Source: Lusitaniella coriacea LEGE 07157 | GTDB lineage: Bacteria > Cyanobacteriota > Cyanobacteriia > Cyanobacteriales > Spirulinaceae | Length of the DNA: 64,000 bases | Assembly (NCBI RefSeq): GCF_015207425.1 | Contig: NZ_JADEWZ010000026.1 | Coordinates: 1-64,000, forward strand | Reading direction: 5' to 3' | Shown here: piece after piece, positions 1 through 8,508 of the stretch | How positions within the stretch are numbered: the stretch's first letter is position 1 | How the letters are laid out: each line of letters begins with the position of its first letter | Notes under the pieces: model-generated | Told to the model about the DNA's origin: nothing | Seen by the model: the letters and a program-made list of their open reading frames with translations, nothing else | Databases searched by the model: none | Program-made: the position numbers and the translations under genes

Positions 1-126
1 GGTTGCTCGTAACTTTGCCCTCAATCTTTATCGCTCCAATGCGTTCTCCAATATGGCTCAGGCTCAACGCTTTTGTCAGTTCGGATTAGACACACTAAAG
101 CTTCTATTTAGAATGAAATAGCCCTG
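1..126 (+). mobile_element. Right end of an ISAs1-family insertion sequence
   Basis: The window opens inside an insertion sequence. The transposase tail reads to a stop at 119-121. The reverse complement of the DNA ending at 126 starts CAGGGCTATTTC, and ISAs1-type terminal inverted repeats usually begin CAGGG. I therefore place the element boundary at 126, with the transposase stop inside the inverted repeat. The left end and any target-site duplication lie outside the window, so the boundary is inferred from one end only. Confidence 0.6.
2..121 (+). CDS. ISAs1-family transposase, C-terminal fragment (partial)
   Basis: Thirty-nine codons are visible before the stop, and the 5' part lies off the window. 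The peptide contains RNFALNLYR, NMAQAQRF and ends DTLKLLFRMK. This is the characteristic tail of cyanobacterial ISAs1 (DDE_Tnp_ISAs1) transposases. The frame is open from the window edge, so the gene could be intact outside. Its last codons overlap the 3' end of the opposing SUKH-like gene at 108-121, which suggests that the element inserted into that gene. Confidence 0.75.
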   Translation, partial: VARNFALNLYRSNAFSNMAQAQRFCQFGLDTLKLLFRMK

Positions 127-668
127 GTTCCACACTCATCATTCAATACTCCGTATATGTCATAACTCCGATCTTGCTTACTATAAGTTCTAAGATCGAA
201 AACAAATAGAAGAGGCTCCGGACCACTACCAAATAAATACGCATTTTCTAAAAGCTGCTTGAATTTACTTTCATCTCGACCTAGTTCTCTAGTGCATTCC
301 ATAGCTTGAGCTTCCAAGATACATCGATTTGAATCGAGATCTTCTTCAAGATACTGTATAGATGGACATTCAATAAGAAACCCTCCTGCTCCAAATCTTC
401 CCGAACCAAACACCTGACAATATTCCTGATATCCTTGAGGAAGAATCAATTGAGTTTTACTTTCAAATAAATTGAGTTTCTCTTCATTCCAAGTAGATAA
501 ACATTCTTGAGGGAAACTAAAACCTTCTTGATCTGCGAGTTGGGTGAGTTCTTCTTCATTTAAGCTCGACAAAAATTTTGAATATTTTAGAGGTACGCCA
601 AATGCTTCAAGGGATATATCTAATTCAATAAAAAGATTTTGCCACTTTTTCAAGTTTTTTTGATTCAT
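108..668 (-). CDS. SMI1/KNR4 (SUKH) superfamily-like protein, 3' end rewritten by an IS
   Basis: The 186-residue soluble protein has a central segment LILPQGYQEYCQVFGSGRFG. It resembles the SUKH signature (L-P-x-x-Y followed by a short loop and a Gly-rich strand). SUKH proteins are common immunity proteins against secreted nuclease toxins, but they also have other roles. The last residues (AISF) and the stop are read from the terminal inverted repeat of the adjacent insertion sequence. The native C-terminus was therefore probably longer or different. The stretch is AT-rich and has no complete HIP1 site, unlike its neighbours. No partner toxin is visible. The family call is tentative. Confidence 0.55.
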   Translation of the reverse strand: MNQKNLKKWQNLFIELDISLEAFGVPLKYSKFLSSLNEEELTQLADQEGFSFPQECLSTWNEEKLNLFESKTQLILPQGYQEYCQVFGSGRFGAGGFLIECPSIQYLEEDLDSNRCILEAQAMECTRELGRDESKFKQLLENAYLFGSGPEPLLFVFDLRTYSKQDRSYDIYGVLNDECGTRAISF

Positions 669-705
669 ATCAAAAATAAAATCTTATTTTTTCTCATGAA
701 AGTGA

Positions 706-1143
706 TTAAAGAAAAACTCGATCTTCTTCTACCTCAACTTCTTTCAGTTGCTTTTGATCGTCAAAAAAGAATTGAATTCTATATCCCCCTAATCGACTAA
801 AGTTAAGATTGAATTTTTCATGACTCAAAGGAATATAGCATAACAGTTTTTCTGATAGAAGTATACAAACTGAGCGACTTTTTTGAGGCTGGTTAAAACC
901 TTTTTTGTCTGTAACAACAAGATCTCTTTTTTTAAGAAAAGAAACAACTGAATTTATATCACTTTTCAGAGGAAGGTCAGTCAAAATAGTTGCTCTAACT
1001 GTCTTGGGATTGACTGGACTTAGTATTGAAACATTGAAATGATCGCGAGTTCTTCTTTTAACATCCATGTCTGAATCTAAAAACAAGAAATAAATGAGTA
1101 ATGTCGCAACAAGAATAAAAAAAATACTAATATAAACCACCAT
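706..1143 (-). CDS. Hypothetical membrane-anchored protein
   Basis: I do not recognise this 145-residue protein. Residues 2-22 (VVYISIFFILVATLLIYFLF) form one strongly hydrophobic segment, consistent with an N-terminal membrane anchor. A mixed alpha/beta soluble part follows, with a basic stretch (VKRRTRD) and a C-terminus rich in Glu (EVEVEEDRVFL). It lies 37 bp upstream of the SUKH-like gene on the same strand and could be cotranscribed with it. Base composition is AT-rich, like its neighbour, which suggests recent acquisition. The function is unknown. Confidence 0.5.
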   Translation of the reverse strand: MVVYISIFFILVATLLIYFLFLDSDMDVKRRTRDHFNVSILSPVNPKTVRATILTDLPLKSDINSVVSFLKKRDLVVTDKKGFNQPQKSRSVCILLSEKLLCYIPLSHEKFNLNFSRLGGYRIQFFFDDQKQLKEVEVEEDRVFL

Positions 1144-1220
1144 TTTTTTGCTCAGGAAAGACCAACTTATCTAATTTGCAAAAATCATCATTGTATATAA
1201 TACCGCACGTCAAAAAGAGT

Positions 1221-1646
1221 TTAGAGATAGAGTTGTTGGTGAAGAAGTTGAATGGTGGGAACCACTTTTTTGGTTTGGTTGGAACTCGACCACAACAACT
1301 TGGTATGCGCTCCAGCGCCCTGTTCCTGGTATTCGAGCTTAATGTCGTATTTCTGTCCCCCTTGTAGGGTAAGTGAGAGAACGTTGCGATTGCCACAACC
1401 ATTCCAGCTATCAATCATCAACTGACCCTTAACCCCCAACCGTACGCCATCGTCGGATTCGGTGTGGAAGGTATAATCTTCGCCGTACAACGATTCGATT
1501 TCTCCCGTCCAGCGAGTGGTAAAGGTATCGACTTCAATTGACGGGTAAAGGGAACGCGGTGAGGAAGAATACGAGAGTGTCTGTCGAGGTACGATCGTTA
1601 ATGGGTTGGAATCTTCCAAAACATCACAAACGTTAAAAAAAGACAA
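1221..1646 (-). pseudogene. PA14-domain protein fragment
   Basis: The core reads FTTRWTGEIESLYGEDYTF, then TESDDGVRLGVKGQLMIDSW, LTLQGGQKYDIKLEYQE and KLLWSS. These are the successive strands of a PA14 carbohydrate-binding domain. Such domains are normally parts of large secreted or surface proteins, whereas here only about 140 codons remain. The only possible start is a TTG with no ribosome site, followed by unrelated sequence. The C-terminus ends abruptly after the PA14 fold. I read it as the 3' remnant of a larger gene that has been deleted. Confidence 0.6.
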
Positions 1647-1774
1647 CTATGGCTCCAAGACACTTAGAGCTTCGCTATGATTGAGTTCTACGCTAGAGGA
1701 TGGGCGATCGAAAGCATTCCTCAAACACGCCCATTTCCCAATGCGAGTCATGTTTAGCAATTAATTCAAATGGA

Positions 1775-2203
1775 ATGAGAGAAAACGATCGATTTAACGC
1801 TAGTTCAACAATCTCAGGGGCAAATAACAACGAAGAAGATAGTTCGTTGCAACTCGCACACGCGATCGCGGAAGCGGCAGACGATCGCAAAGCGTCGGAT
1901 ATCGTTATCCTCGGCGTAACGGAGTTATGCTACTTAACGGATTATTTTGTCATTGTGAGTGGTTTTTCCAAAACGCAAGTTCGCGCGATCGCGGACTCCA
2001 TTGAAGACAAAACCCAAAAAGAATTACAGCGCGTTCCCCTGCGAACCGAAGGAAAAACCGAAGGCACCTGGATTCTCCAGGATTATGGCGATGTCATCGT
2101 CCATACCCTATTGCCCACAGAGCGCGAATACTACAACCTCGAAGCCTTTTGGGGACACGCCGAACGCATTCCCTTTAAACTCTCGCAATCGATTGGGGAG
2201 TAG
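1775..2203 (+). CDS. rsfS: Ribosomal silencing factor RsfS
   Basis: RsfS (Iojap/DUF143 family) binds ribosomal protein L14 on the 50S subunit and blocks subunit joining when nutrients are short. The conserved core is visible: DRKASDIVILGV, YLTDYFVIVSGFSKTQVRAI, GTWILQDYGDVIVHTL and REYYNLEAFWGHAE. A longer reading from an ATG at 1700 exists, but those first 25 residues look unconserved and AGAGG directly abuts that ATG, so I prefer the ATG at 1775. The CGLD27 gene follows after 5 bp, so the two genes are probably one operon. Confidence 0.9.
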   Translation: MRENDRFNASSTISGANNNEEDSSLQLAHAIAEAADDRKASDIVILGVTELCYLTDYFVIVSGFSKTQVRAIADSIEDKTQKELQRVPLRTEGKTEGTWILQDYGDVIVHTLLPTEREYYNLEAFWGHAERIPFKLSQSIGE

Positions 2204-2208
2204 CACCA

Positions 2209-2709
2209 ATGAAAAACACGTCAACCGCCCCCTGTCCCGTTCCTAACGAACAACAGCCCGTCAACGAGTACGAACAGTTAAAAGACGCTTTCTTCTTCTC
2301 CTGGACGACTCTAGGGCAGGTTGGGTATCTTCGCAAACTGGTTTGGGTATGGGCGTGGAGTTGGATTGTGGCAGGACCGATCGCGGCGGCGAGTTTTCCC
2401 CTAGAAAAATATCCCCTTCGCTTTGGGCTGTTGGGAGGCGGTGGGGCGCTCATCGGGTTAATCCTCGTCCTGAGCCGATTGTACTTGGGTTGGTCTTACG
2501 TGCGCGATCGTCTCCGGGGCGAACGAGTCTTTTATGAAGAATCGGGATGGTACGACGGACAAACTTGGCAAAAACCACCCCAAATCCTCGCGCGCGATCG
2601 TTTGATCGTCGCCTATGAAATTCAACCCCAGCTCGATCGCCTCAAGCAGACCTTTGCTGTGGTAGCGTTACTCATTGGAGTCGGTTGTCTGCTTTGGCTA
2701 ATTTTGTAA
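2209..2709 (+). CDS. CGLD27 family membrane protein (DUF1230, Ycf36)
   Basis: The 166-residue protein belongs to a family conserved in cyanobacteria and plastids (Ycf36/CGLD27), linked by plant and algal work to chloroplast iron or photosynthetic acclimation. The family features are NEYEQLKDAFFFSWTTLG near residue 20, then hydrophobic segments at about 42-62, 70-90 and 148-166. Between them is the loop SGWYDGQTWQKP followed by ARDRLIVAYEIQP. It starts 5 bp after rsfS and lies 53 bp upstream of the asparaginase gene, a grouping also familiar from other cyanobacteria. The biochemical function is unknown. Confidence 0.88.
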   Translation: MKNTSTAPCPVPNEQQPVNEYEQLKDAFFFSWTTLGQVGYLRKLVWVWAWSWIVAGPIAAASFPLEKYPLRFGLLGGGGALIGLILVLSRLYLGWSYVRDRLRGERVFYEESGWYDGQTWQKPPQILARDRLIVAYEIQPQLDRLKQTFAVVALLIGVGCLLWLIL

Positions 2710-2762
2710 ATTCAATTTGACCGCTCCACATCACCATCCACTCTCTAAAAACCTACAATCGA

Positions 2763-3716
2763 ATGACCCGGGGAAAACGAACCTACGCACCAGAACTTGT
2801 AGTTCATCTCCTGCGAGAAGGAATTATTGAATCCGTCCATCGCGTCGCGGCTGTTGTTTGCGATCGACGAGGGCGGGTTTTATCCGTCGCAGGCAACGCT
2901 GAAACTTCCACCTTCATCCGTTCGTCGCTCAAGCCGTTCCAGGCGCTTGCTGTAACCAGTACGGGAACCCTAGAGCGCTACAAACTTAACGATAAAGATT
3001 TAGCAATTATTTGTAGCTCCCATCAGGGAACCATCGAGCAAGCGCGGCAAGTATTTAAAATTCTCTGGCGGTGCGACATCGATCCCGATCTCCTCCAATG
3101 CCCAATCCCAGAACACAAACAAACTTCCCTGCAACACAACTGTTCTGGCAAACACGCCGGAATGCTCGCCATTTGCAAACAGCGCAATTGGACGCTCACA
3201 ACCTACACCAAACCCGCTCACCCCGTCCAAAAATTAATTGTTGACAAGGTGGGAGAGTTACTGGGAATGCCAGGGGAAGAATTTATTCGAGCGCGGGATG
3301 ACTGCGGTGCGCCCACCTATTCGATGCAGTTGTTACAAATGGCAACGCTTTACGCACACCTGGCATCGGGCAATAGTTTGGATTTAGAACGGGTGGTGCG
3401 AGCAATGGTTTATCACCCCACAATGGTGTCTGGTGAAGGTGGATTCGATACGGAATTGATGCGCCTTACGGAAGGAGAATTGGTGAGTAAATCCGGCGCG
3501 GAAGGCATTCAGTGCATCGGGCGCGTTGGTGAAGGGATGGGTTTAGCGATTAAGGTTGCGGATGGCGCGAGACGGGCAAAATACGCAGTGGCAATCCAAC
3601 TGCTCAAACAGTTGGGGTGGTTGACTCCTTCTGTGGCGGAAACCCTCGCCGAACAATTTACGATTCTCAGCAGTTGCAAGCGCTTAGAGGTGATCGGGGA
3701 AATCTCAATGTCGTAG
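2763..3716 (+). CDS. L-asparaginase II family protein
   Basis: This 317-residue cytosolic enzyme is of the asparaginase_II (Rhizobium etli-type) family, which hydrolyses asparagine to aspartate and ammonia. Family motifs visible are FIRSSLKPFQALAV, IICSSHQG, LQHNCSGKHAGMLA, RDDCGAPTYSMQL and MVSGEGGFDTELM. The length matches the family. It probably ends the rsfS-CGLD27 transcription unit, since the gap is only 53 bp. It is unrelated in fold to the E. coli AnsA/AnsB enzymes. Confidence 0.88.
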   Translation: MTRGKRTYAPELVVHLLREGIIESVHRVAAVVCDRRGRVLSVAGNAETSTFIRSSLKPFQALAVTSTGTLERYKLNDKDLAIICSSHQGTIEQARQVFKILWRCDIDPDLLQCPIPEHKQTSLQHNCSGKHAGMLAICKQRNWTLTTYTKPAHPVQKLIVDKVGELLGMPGEEFIRARDDCGAPTYSMQLLQMATLYAHLASGNSLDLERVVRAMVYHPTMVSGEGGFDTELMRLTEGELVSKSGAEGIQCIGRVGEGMGLAIKVADGARRAKYAVAIQLLKQLGWLTPSVAETLAEQFTILSSCKRLEVIGEISMS

Positions 3717-3773
3717 AAATTGAAGGTTTGCAGCAAGGATTTGAGCGATTTCCTACTTCTTTTTCTATAAAGT

Positions 3774-3803
3774 TTGTTATTTGGGTCACTTTGTCGTTAT
3801 ACT
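3774..3803 (+). promoter_or_regulatory. Sigma70-type promoter of the initiator tRNA
   Basis: TTGTTA at 3774-3779 and TATACT at 3798-3803 are separated by 18 bp. This is close to the housekeeping sigma consensus and ends 11 bp before the mature tRNA start. The position is what a tRNA promoter would require. No start-site data exist here. Confidence 0.55.
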
Positions 3804-3814
3804 GTTTAAGGCGA

Positions 3815-3891
<77 letters not shown>

Positions 3892-3908
3892 AATACTAAT
3901 CTCAACTT

Positions 3909-3941
3909 AACCCTGTAACTCGCCGCAGTTGCAGGGTTTTT
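3909..3941 (+). terminator. Rho-independent terminator after tRNA-fMet
   Basis: CCCTG (3911-3915) pairs with CAGGG (3932-3936), and an inner AACT pairs with AGTT around a CGCCGC loop. A run of five T follows immediately at 3937-3941. It lies 18 bp downstream of the tRNA. Confidence 0.8.
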
Positions 3942-4024
3942 AGTGTAGCAGTTAGCTATCAGCAAAAACCTTGAAAAGCTTATTACTGATGGCTCTTGGT
4001 GAAACACAATTTTTCGCTGAGGCT

Positions 4025-4082
4025 GGGCGGGTTTGAACAACAGTTACTGCTAAGATTCATAAGGGATTCGCAAAACCCGCCC
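4025..4082. repeat. Inverted repeat GGGCGGGTTT / AAACCCGCCC
   Basis: GGGCGGGTTT at 4025-4034 has an exact inverted copy at 4073-4082, separated by 38 bp. Paired arms of this kind recur in intergenic spacers of cyanobacterial genomes as small non-coding repeats. A related pair is at 28568-28631. The rest of the 3942-4183 spacer is a polypyrimidine tract (about 4135-4170) bounded by two copies of CTGATGACTGAT. No gene is visible there. Confidence 0.65.
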
Positions 4083-4183
4083 CTACTGCGACCTTCTGGT
4101 TGTGTCTCCTTTTCTTTTTCGGGCGCTGATGACTGATTTCCCCCTTCCCCTTTTCCCTTTCCCCGTCCTCCATCTGATGACTG

Positions 4184-5035
4184 ATGAGCAGCCCTCCTAT
4201 TCAATGGTATCCCGGACATATTGCCAAGGCAGAACGGCAACTCAAAGAACAACTCAAGCGCGTGGATGTGGTGCTGGAAGTTTTGGATGCTCGCATTCCC
4301 CTCGCTTCGCAGCATCCCGATGTTGCCCGTTGGATCAGCCATAAACCCAAGGTTCTCGTTCTCAACCGCGTGGATGCGATTCCTGCGTCGTTACGTCGAG
4401 AATGGACGATATGGTTTGAGTCTCAGGGGCAAATGCCCTATTTTACGAATGCCAAACAGGGTAAGGGGATTCAAGCCGTTGCAAAGGCGGCACGAGGGGT
4501 TAAAGCTGAAATCGATCGGCGGCGGCGCGATCGCGGAATGCGTCCCCGTTCTGTGCGAGCAGTCGTCATTGGAATGCCGAACGTGGGCAAATCAGCCTTG
4601 ATCAATCGACTGGTGGGACGCAAAACCGTTAAAAGCGAACGCCGCGCGGGAGTGACGCGACAATTACACTGGGTGCGTATTTCCGATTCTTTGGATCTTC
4701 TCGACGCACCGGGGGTCATTCCTTGGCGTTTGGACAATCAAACCGATGCGCTGAAGTTGGCAATTTGTGAAGATATTGGTGCAGCCGCTTACGACAATCA
4801 GATTGTTGCCGCAGCCTTTATCGATTTGTTGGTGCAAGTGGGATTCGCTGAAGTTTTGAAATCGCGCTATCAGCTCGATCCTCTCTCCCGTACTGGGGAA
4901 GAATATCTCTACGATCTCGCACACATGAGCTATCGTGGCGATCTCGAACGTGTTGCTATGCTGTTATTAAATGATTTTCGGAAAGGCTCGATGGGAGCGA
5001 TTCCTTTAGAGTTCCCGCCGCAGGAATCGAATTGA
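4184..5035 (+). CDS. ylqF: Ribosome biogenesis GTPase YlqF (RbgA)
   Basis: This 283-residue protein is a circularly permuted GTPase needed for late 50S subunit assembly. The motif order shows the permutation: G4 NRVD at 61-64 comes before G1 GMPNVGKS (130-137), G2 around GVTR (156-159) and G3 DAPG (174-177). The N-terminal WYPGHIAKAER motif is typical of RbgA. The C-terminal half holds the helical ANTAR-like RNA-binding region. The start ATG lies inside the second copy of a CTGATGACTGAT direct repeat, with no clear ribosome site ahead. Confidence 0.93.
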   Translation: MSSPPIQWYPGHIAKAERQLKEQLKRVDVVLEVLDARIPLASQHPDVARWISHKPKVLVLNRVDAIPASLRREWTIWFESQGQMPYFTNAKQGKGIQAVAKAARGVKAEIDRRRRDRGMRPRSVRAVVIGMPNVGKSALINRLVGRKTVKSERRAGVTRQLHWVRISDSLDLLDAPGVIPWRLDNQTDALKLAICEDIGAAAYDNQIVAAAFIDLLVQVGFAEVLKSRYQLDPLSRTGEEYLYDLAHMSYRGDLERVAMLLLNDFRKGSMGAIPLEFPPQESN

Positions 5036-5372
5036 GTTGTAGTTAGGAATAGTGATTGATGGTAATATTCCCTTTTGGACTGAGAAATAGCGAGTTTTTT
5101 ACTGTCTAAATTTCTCTAAAGAAAGAAATAAAATCTAGTTTGATGCAGATGGCATTATCATCAATCGCCTAATTTTTCCAGTTAACCGAAAGCCTTGTCT
5201 TCCCTGCACTCTTTATCCCATAATCTATATCCTGTCCTTGCTCGATCGTCCGCCACCCTAGATACAATTGTCGTATTTTTGAGTAAAAATTGGGTGCAAA
5301 GTCGATTGGCTTTCGATCGGATCTTCAATTTTTCTGCGTCAATTGATGGGCATTGATATAGAATAAGCAATT
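5036..5372. other. Intergenic spacer, no gene seen
   Basis: These 337 bp separate ylqF from the glycosyltransferase operon. They are AT-rich. I see no coding region, tRNA or clear hairpin terminator. A promoter for the following operon should lie here, but I cannot single one out. Confidence 0.5.
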
Positions 5373-6563
5373 ATGAAAAATGTGGCTTCTCCAGTTAGCA
5401 TTCACCTCTGGTTTCCCAATATTTTTGAATTCAAAGGGGGAATTCAAGTCTACTCTGCTTTTTTCCTAGAAGCATTACAAAGTATTGAGCCTCGAAATTT
5501 TTACGACGTTTTCATTAAACACGATACCTGTTGTTCGCCAGAATTTCCCCAATCTCCCAATATTGATTTCCACTGCACTGGAAAATGGAGATTATCTCTA
5601 CGAACGTTTATTTTTGCTGCAACGATATTTGGTTATGGACTGTGGCAAAAACCCACTTTGATTATCACAACACATTTGAATTTTTCAATTGTTGCTTATT
5701 GGTTAAAACGGCTTTTGGGAATTCCCTACTGGATTGTCGTTCATGGGGTTGAGGCGTGGGATGTTCAACGTCCTTATTTAAAAGAAGCATTGTCTCATGC
5801 CGACTGTATTTTAGCGGTAAGCGGTTACACGCGCGATCGTCTTCTTAAAGAACAACATCTCGATCCTCATCAAATTGTCGTACTCCCCAATACGTTTGAT
5901 GCCAGTCGCTTTAGAATTGCTCCAAAATCTTCAAGATTACTCAAACGATATTCCTTAAATCTTACACAGCCTATTATCTTAACAGTTGCTCGACTGGATA
6001 GTAGCGAACGTTATAAAGGATATGACAAAATTTTAGCCGCACTTCCTCGCATTCGAGAAGTTCATCAAAATGTTCATTATCTTTTAGTGGGAACGGGAAA
6101 TGATAGTTCGCGAATCGAACAGCTTGTCAGTCAATTAAATTTACAAGATTGTGTCACTTTAGCGGGGTTTGTTCCCGATGAAGAACTCGCGGATTATTAT
6201 AATTTATGCGATGTGTTCGCCATGCCTTCCAAAGGGGAAGGATTTGGGATTGTTTATCTTGAAGCATTAGCTTGTGGAAAACCCGTTCTTGGGGGAAATC
6301 AAGATGGAGCAATCGATGCGCTGTGTTATGGGGAGTTAGGCGCATTAGTCAATCCTGATGATGTTAGCGAAATTGCTAAAACTCTAATTGAAATCTTAAA
6401 GGGAACGTATTCTAATACACTAATCTATCAACCAGAAATGCTGAGAAAAAAAGTTATTGAAATTTATGGCTTTGAAAAATTCAAAAAAACATTATCAAGT
6501 TTAACAATAGAGCAAGATTCGCTTTGTGAATCTTCTTTCCCCAGTCACTCTTCTATCCGCTAA
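5373..6563 (+). CDS. Glycosyltransferase family 4 protein
   Basis: This 396-residue GT-B enzyme probably transfers a sugar from a nucleotide-sugar donor in surface polysaccharide or glycolipid synthesis. The N-terminal acceptor domain begins HLWFPNIFEFKGGIQVYSAF. The C-terminal donor domain contains LTVARLDSSERYKGYD, YLLVGTGND and VTLAGFVPDEEL. The E-x7-E motif lies in KGEGFGIVYLEALACGKPV. It is the first of three genes read tightly in the same direction. The region is more AT-rich than the flanking housekeeping genes. Confidence 0.88.
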   Translation: MKNVASPVSIHLWFPNIFEFKGGIQVYSAFFLEALQSIEPRNFYDVFIKHDTCCSPEFPQSPNIDFHCTGKWRLSLRTFIFAATIFGYGLWQKPTLIITTHLNFSIVAYWLKRLLGIPYWIVVHGVEAWDVQRPYLKEALSHADCILAVSGYTRDRLLKEQHLDPHQIVVLPNTFDASRFRIAPKSSRLLKRYSLNLTQPIILTVARLDSSERYKGYDKILAALPRIREVHQNVHYLLVGTGNDSSRIEQLVSQLNLQDCVTLAGFVPDEELADYYNLCDVFAMPSKGEGFGIVYLEALACGKPVLGGNQDGAIDALCYGELGALVNPDDVSEIAKTLIEILKGTYSNTLIYQPEMLRKKVIEIYGFEKFKKTLSSLTIEQDSLCESSFPSHSSIR

Positions 6564-6564
6564 C

Positions 6565-7749
6565 ATGAAAGTTTTACAAGTTATTCCATCTTTAAGTCCT
6601 GCGCTGGGAGGTCCAACACAAGTTGCGTTAAATTTAACGAAGGCATTGCAAGATTGTGGAGTGGTTGCGGAGATTGTTACAACAAATGATAACGGTCAAA
6701 CATTGTTGGATGTTCCTCTAAATCGAAGGGTTGAATATAAAGAGGTTCCTGTTTGGTTTTTGCCGCGTTTTTCACCGCCGTTAAAAGAGTTTTTATTTGC
6801 TCCGACGATGGCTCAATGGTTGTGGAAGAATATTGGAAACTACGATATTTTGGATAATCACTATTTATTTTCTTATGCCTCAACTTGTGCGGGCGCGATC
6901 GCGCGATGGCAAAATATTCCCTATACTGTCCGTACAATGGGACAATTATCCCCTTGGGCATTAGCGCAAAGTCAGACAAAGAAACAACTTTATTCTTTCC
7001 TCATCGAACGTCGCAATCTCAACAGTGCGACAGCGATTCACTGCACATCTCCAGGAGAAGTTCGAGATGTCCGCAATTTTGGCATTCAAACCCCAACGAT
7101 TACGCTTCCTTTGGGGGTGAACTCTTCCTCAAGACTTCCCGATGCAAGGGAAAAAGTTCGCCATCTTTATGGAATTGAAACTGAAGCACCGATTATTCTT
7201 TTTCTCTCTCGCCTTCATCCTAAAAAACGCCCAGAGTTGCTCTTGGAATCTCTACAAGAAGTGGCAATTGGACAAGATTTTCATCTCATTTTTGCAGGTT
7301 CTGGAGAAGCAGATTATGTGGCAAAAATCGAACAGCAAGTAACTCATTTGGGATTGGAAAATCGCACGACTTTTGCGGGATTTGTAATGGGGATTGAGAA
7401 GGATTTATTATTACAAGGTTCCGATCTTTTTGTACTTCCATCCCATGCAGAAAATTTCGCAATCGCGGTTGCCGAAGCAATGGCGCAAGGACTTCCCGTG
7501 ATTGTTACGCCTGGAGTACAAATTGCACCGGAAATTGCTCGCGAAAAGGCGGGATTAGTTGTGGAAGGGAATCAAGAGAATTTATCCACCGCAATCCTTC
7601 AACTGCTTGCTTCTCCATCCCTTCGTACCGAATTAGGAGAGAATGGAAAGCGTCTCGTGCAAAATTGCTATTCCTGGCGCGCGATCGCGTCTGATTTAAT
7701 TGAAGCATACCAAGCGATCGTCGATCGTCAACCCCTTAAAAATTTTTGA
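6565..7749 (+). CDS. Glycosyltransferase family 4 protein
   Basis: This is a second GT4 enzyme of 394 residues. I start it at the ATG at 6565, one base after the stop of the previous gene, because the chain then opens with the typical MKVLQVIPSLSPALGGPTQV. An upstream in-frame start (6526) would overlap its neighbour. Donor-domain motifs are FLSRLHPKKRPELLLE, FAGSGEADY and TTFAGFV. The E-x7-E motif lies in HAENFAIAVAEAMAQGLPV. The close spacing suggests that both GTs build one glycan. The substrates are unknown. Confidence 0.88.
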   Translation: MKVLQVIPSLSPALGGPTQVALNLTKALQDCGVVAEIVTTNDNGQTLLDVPLNRRVEYKEVPVWFLPRFSPPLKEFLFAPTMAQWLWKNIGNYDILDNHYLFSYASTCAGAIARWQNIPYTVRTMGQLSPWALAQSQTKKQLYSFLIERRNLNSATAIHCTSPGEVRDVRNFGIQTPTITLPLGVNSSSRLPDAREKVRHLYGIETEAPIILFLSRLHPKKRPELLLESLQEVAIGQDFHLIFAGSGEADYVAKIEQQVTHLGLENRTTFAGFVMGIEKDLLLQGSDLFVLPSHAENFAIAVAEAMAQGLPVIVTPGVQIAPEIAREKAGLVVEGNQENLSTAILQLLASPSLRTELGENGKRLVQNCYSWRAIASDLIEAYQAIVDRQPLKNF

Positions 7750-7754
7750 ATTCA

Positions 7755-8477
7755 ATGTCCTATTCTCAACGCCTCCTACAGCAAGGAACTAGTATTACCC
7801 GCTTGGCGCATCAATCCCGTTTTCGTCAAGTGATTCAAGCCGTTGGCGAGCAACAATACAATTGCGTTTTAGACTACGGTTGTGGTGATGGGTGGCTGCT
7901 CAAAACCTTATACGAACAAGGTAAGATTCAAGGAGGTTTTGGCGTTGATATTTCCCCTCATATGCTGTCGTGTTGCGAGGATATTTTTACCGATATTCAA
8001 GGGTTTCAGTTCTTTCAACCCGATGCGATGGAACGCCATATTCCAACCCGCAGTTGTGACTTATTATTGTGTACGGAAACCTTAGAACACGTTGGTGATG
8101 CCGAACGCGCGATCGCGCAAATGCTTCCCTTCTGTAAATCTGGTGCGAAAGTTGTTGTTTCCGTTCCCATTGAAATTGGGCCTTCTTTACTAATCAAACA
8201 AATGGGACGTTATTTTGCCAATCTCAAGGGACGCTACGGTTACGAACGCTATCGTCTTCCAGAACTCTTTTCGGCGGCAATTCTTTGGAATACCACTCGT
8301 TTTCCCTCCTCCCATTTAGAGAATGTTTCTCTCAAAGGACATAAAGGCTTTGACTATCGAAAATTAGAACAAATCGTCGCTCAAAAAATCAATCTCGAAA
8401 AAACCCAATTTTCGCCATTCCCTCTCTTGAGCAATATCCTCAATAGTACTGCGATTTGGATTGGGAAGGTTCCTTAA
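7755..8477 (+). CDS. Class I SAM-dependent methyltransferase
   Basis: The 240-residue Rossmann-fold protein has motif I VLDYGCGDGWLL, an acidic motif II region (GVDISPHML) and CDLLLCTETLEHV as the post-motif strand. An in-frame TTG at 7746 overlaps the previous stop, and I prefer the ATG at 7755. Its place directly after two GT4 genes suggests methylation of a sugar or lipid intermediate in the same pathway, but the acceptor is not deducible. Confidence 0.82.
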   Translation: MSYSQRLLQQGTSITRLAHQSRFRQVIQAVGEQQYNCVLDYGCGDGWLLKTLYEQGKIQGGFGVDISPHMLSCCEDIFTDIQGFQFFQPDAMERHIPTRSCDLLLCTETLEHVGDAERAIAQMLPFCKSGAKVVVSVPIEIGPSLLIKQMGRYFANLKGRYGYERYRLPELFSAAILWNTTRFPSSHLENVSLKGHKGFDYRKLEQIVAQKINLEKTQFSPFPLLSNILNSTAIWIGKVP

Positions 8478-8508
8478 TAGAAAGAACTATTCGTTGAGAA
8501 AACGTGCT

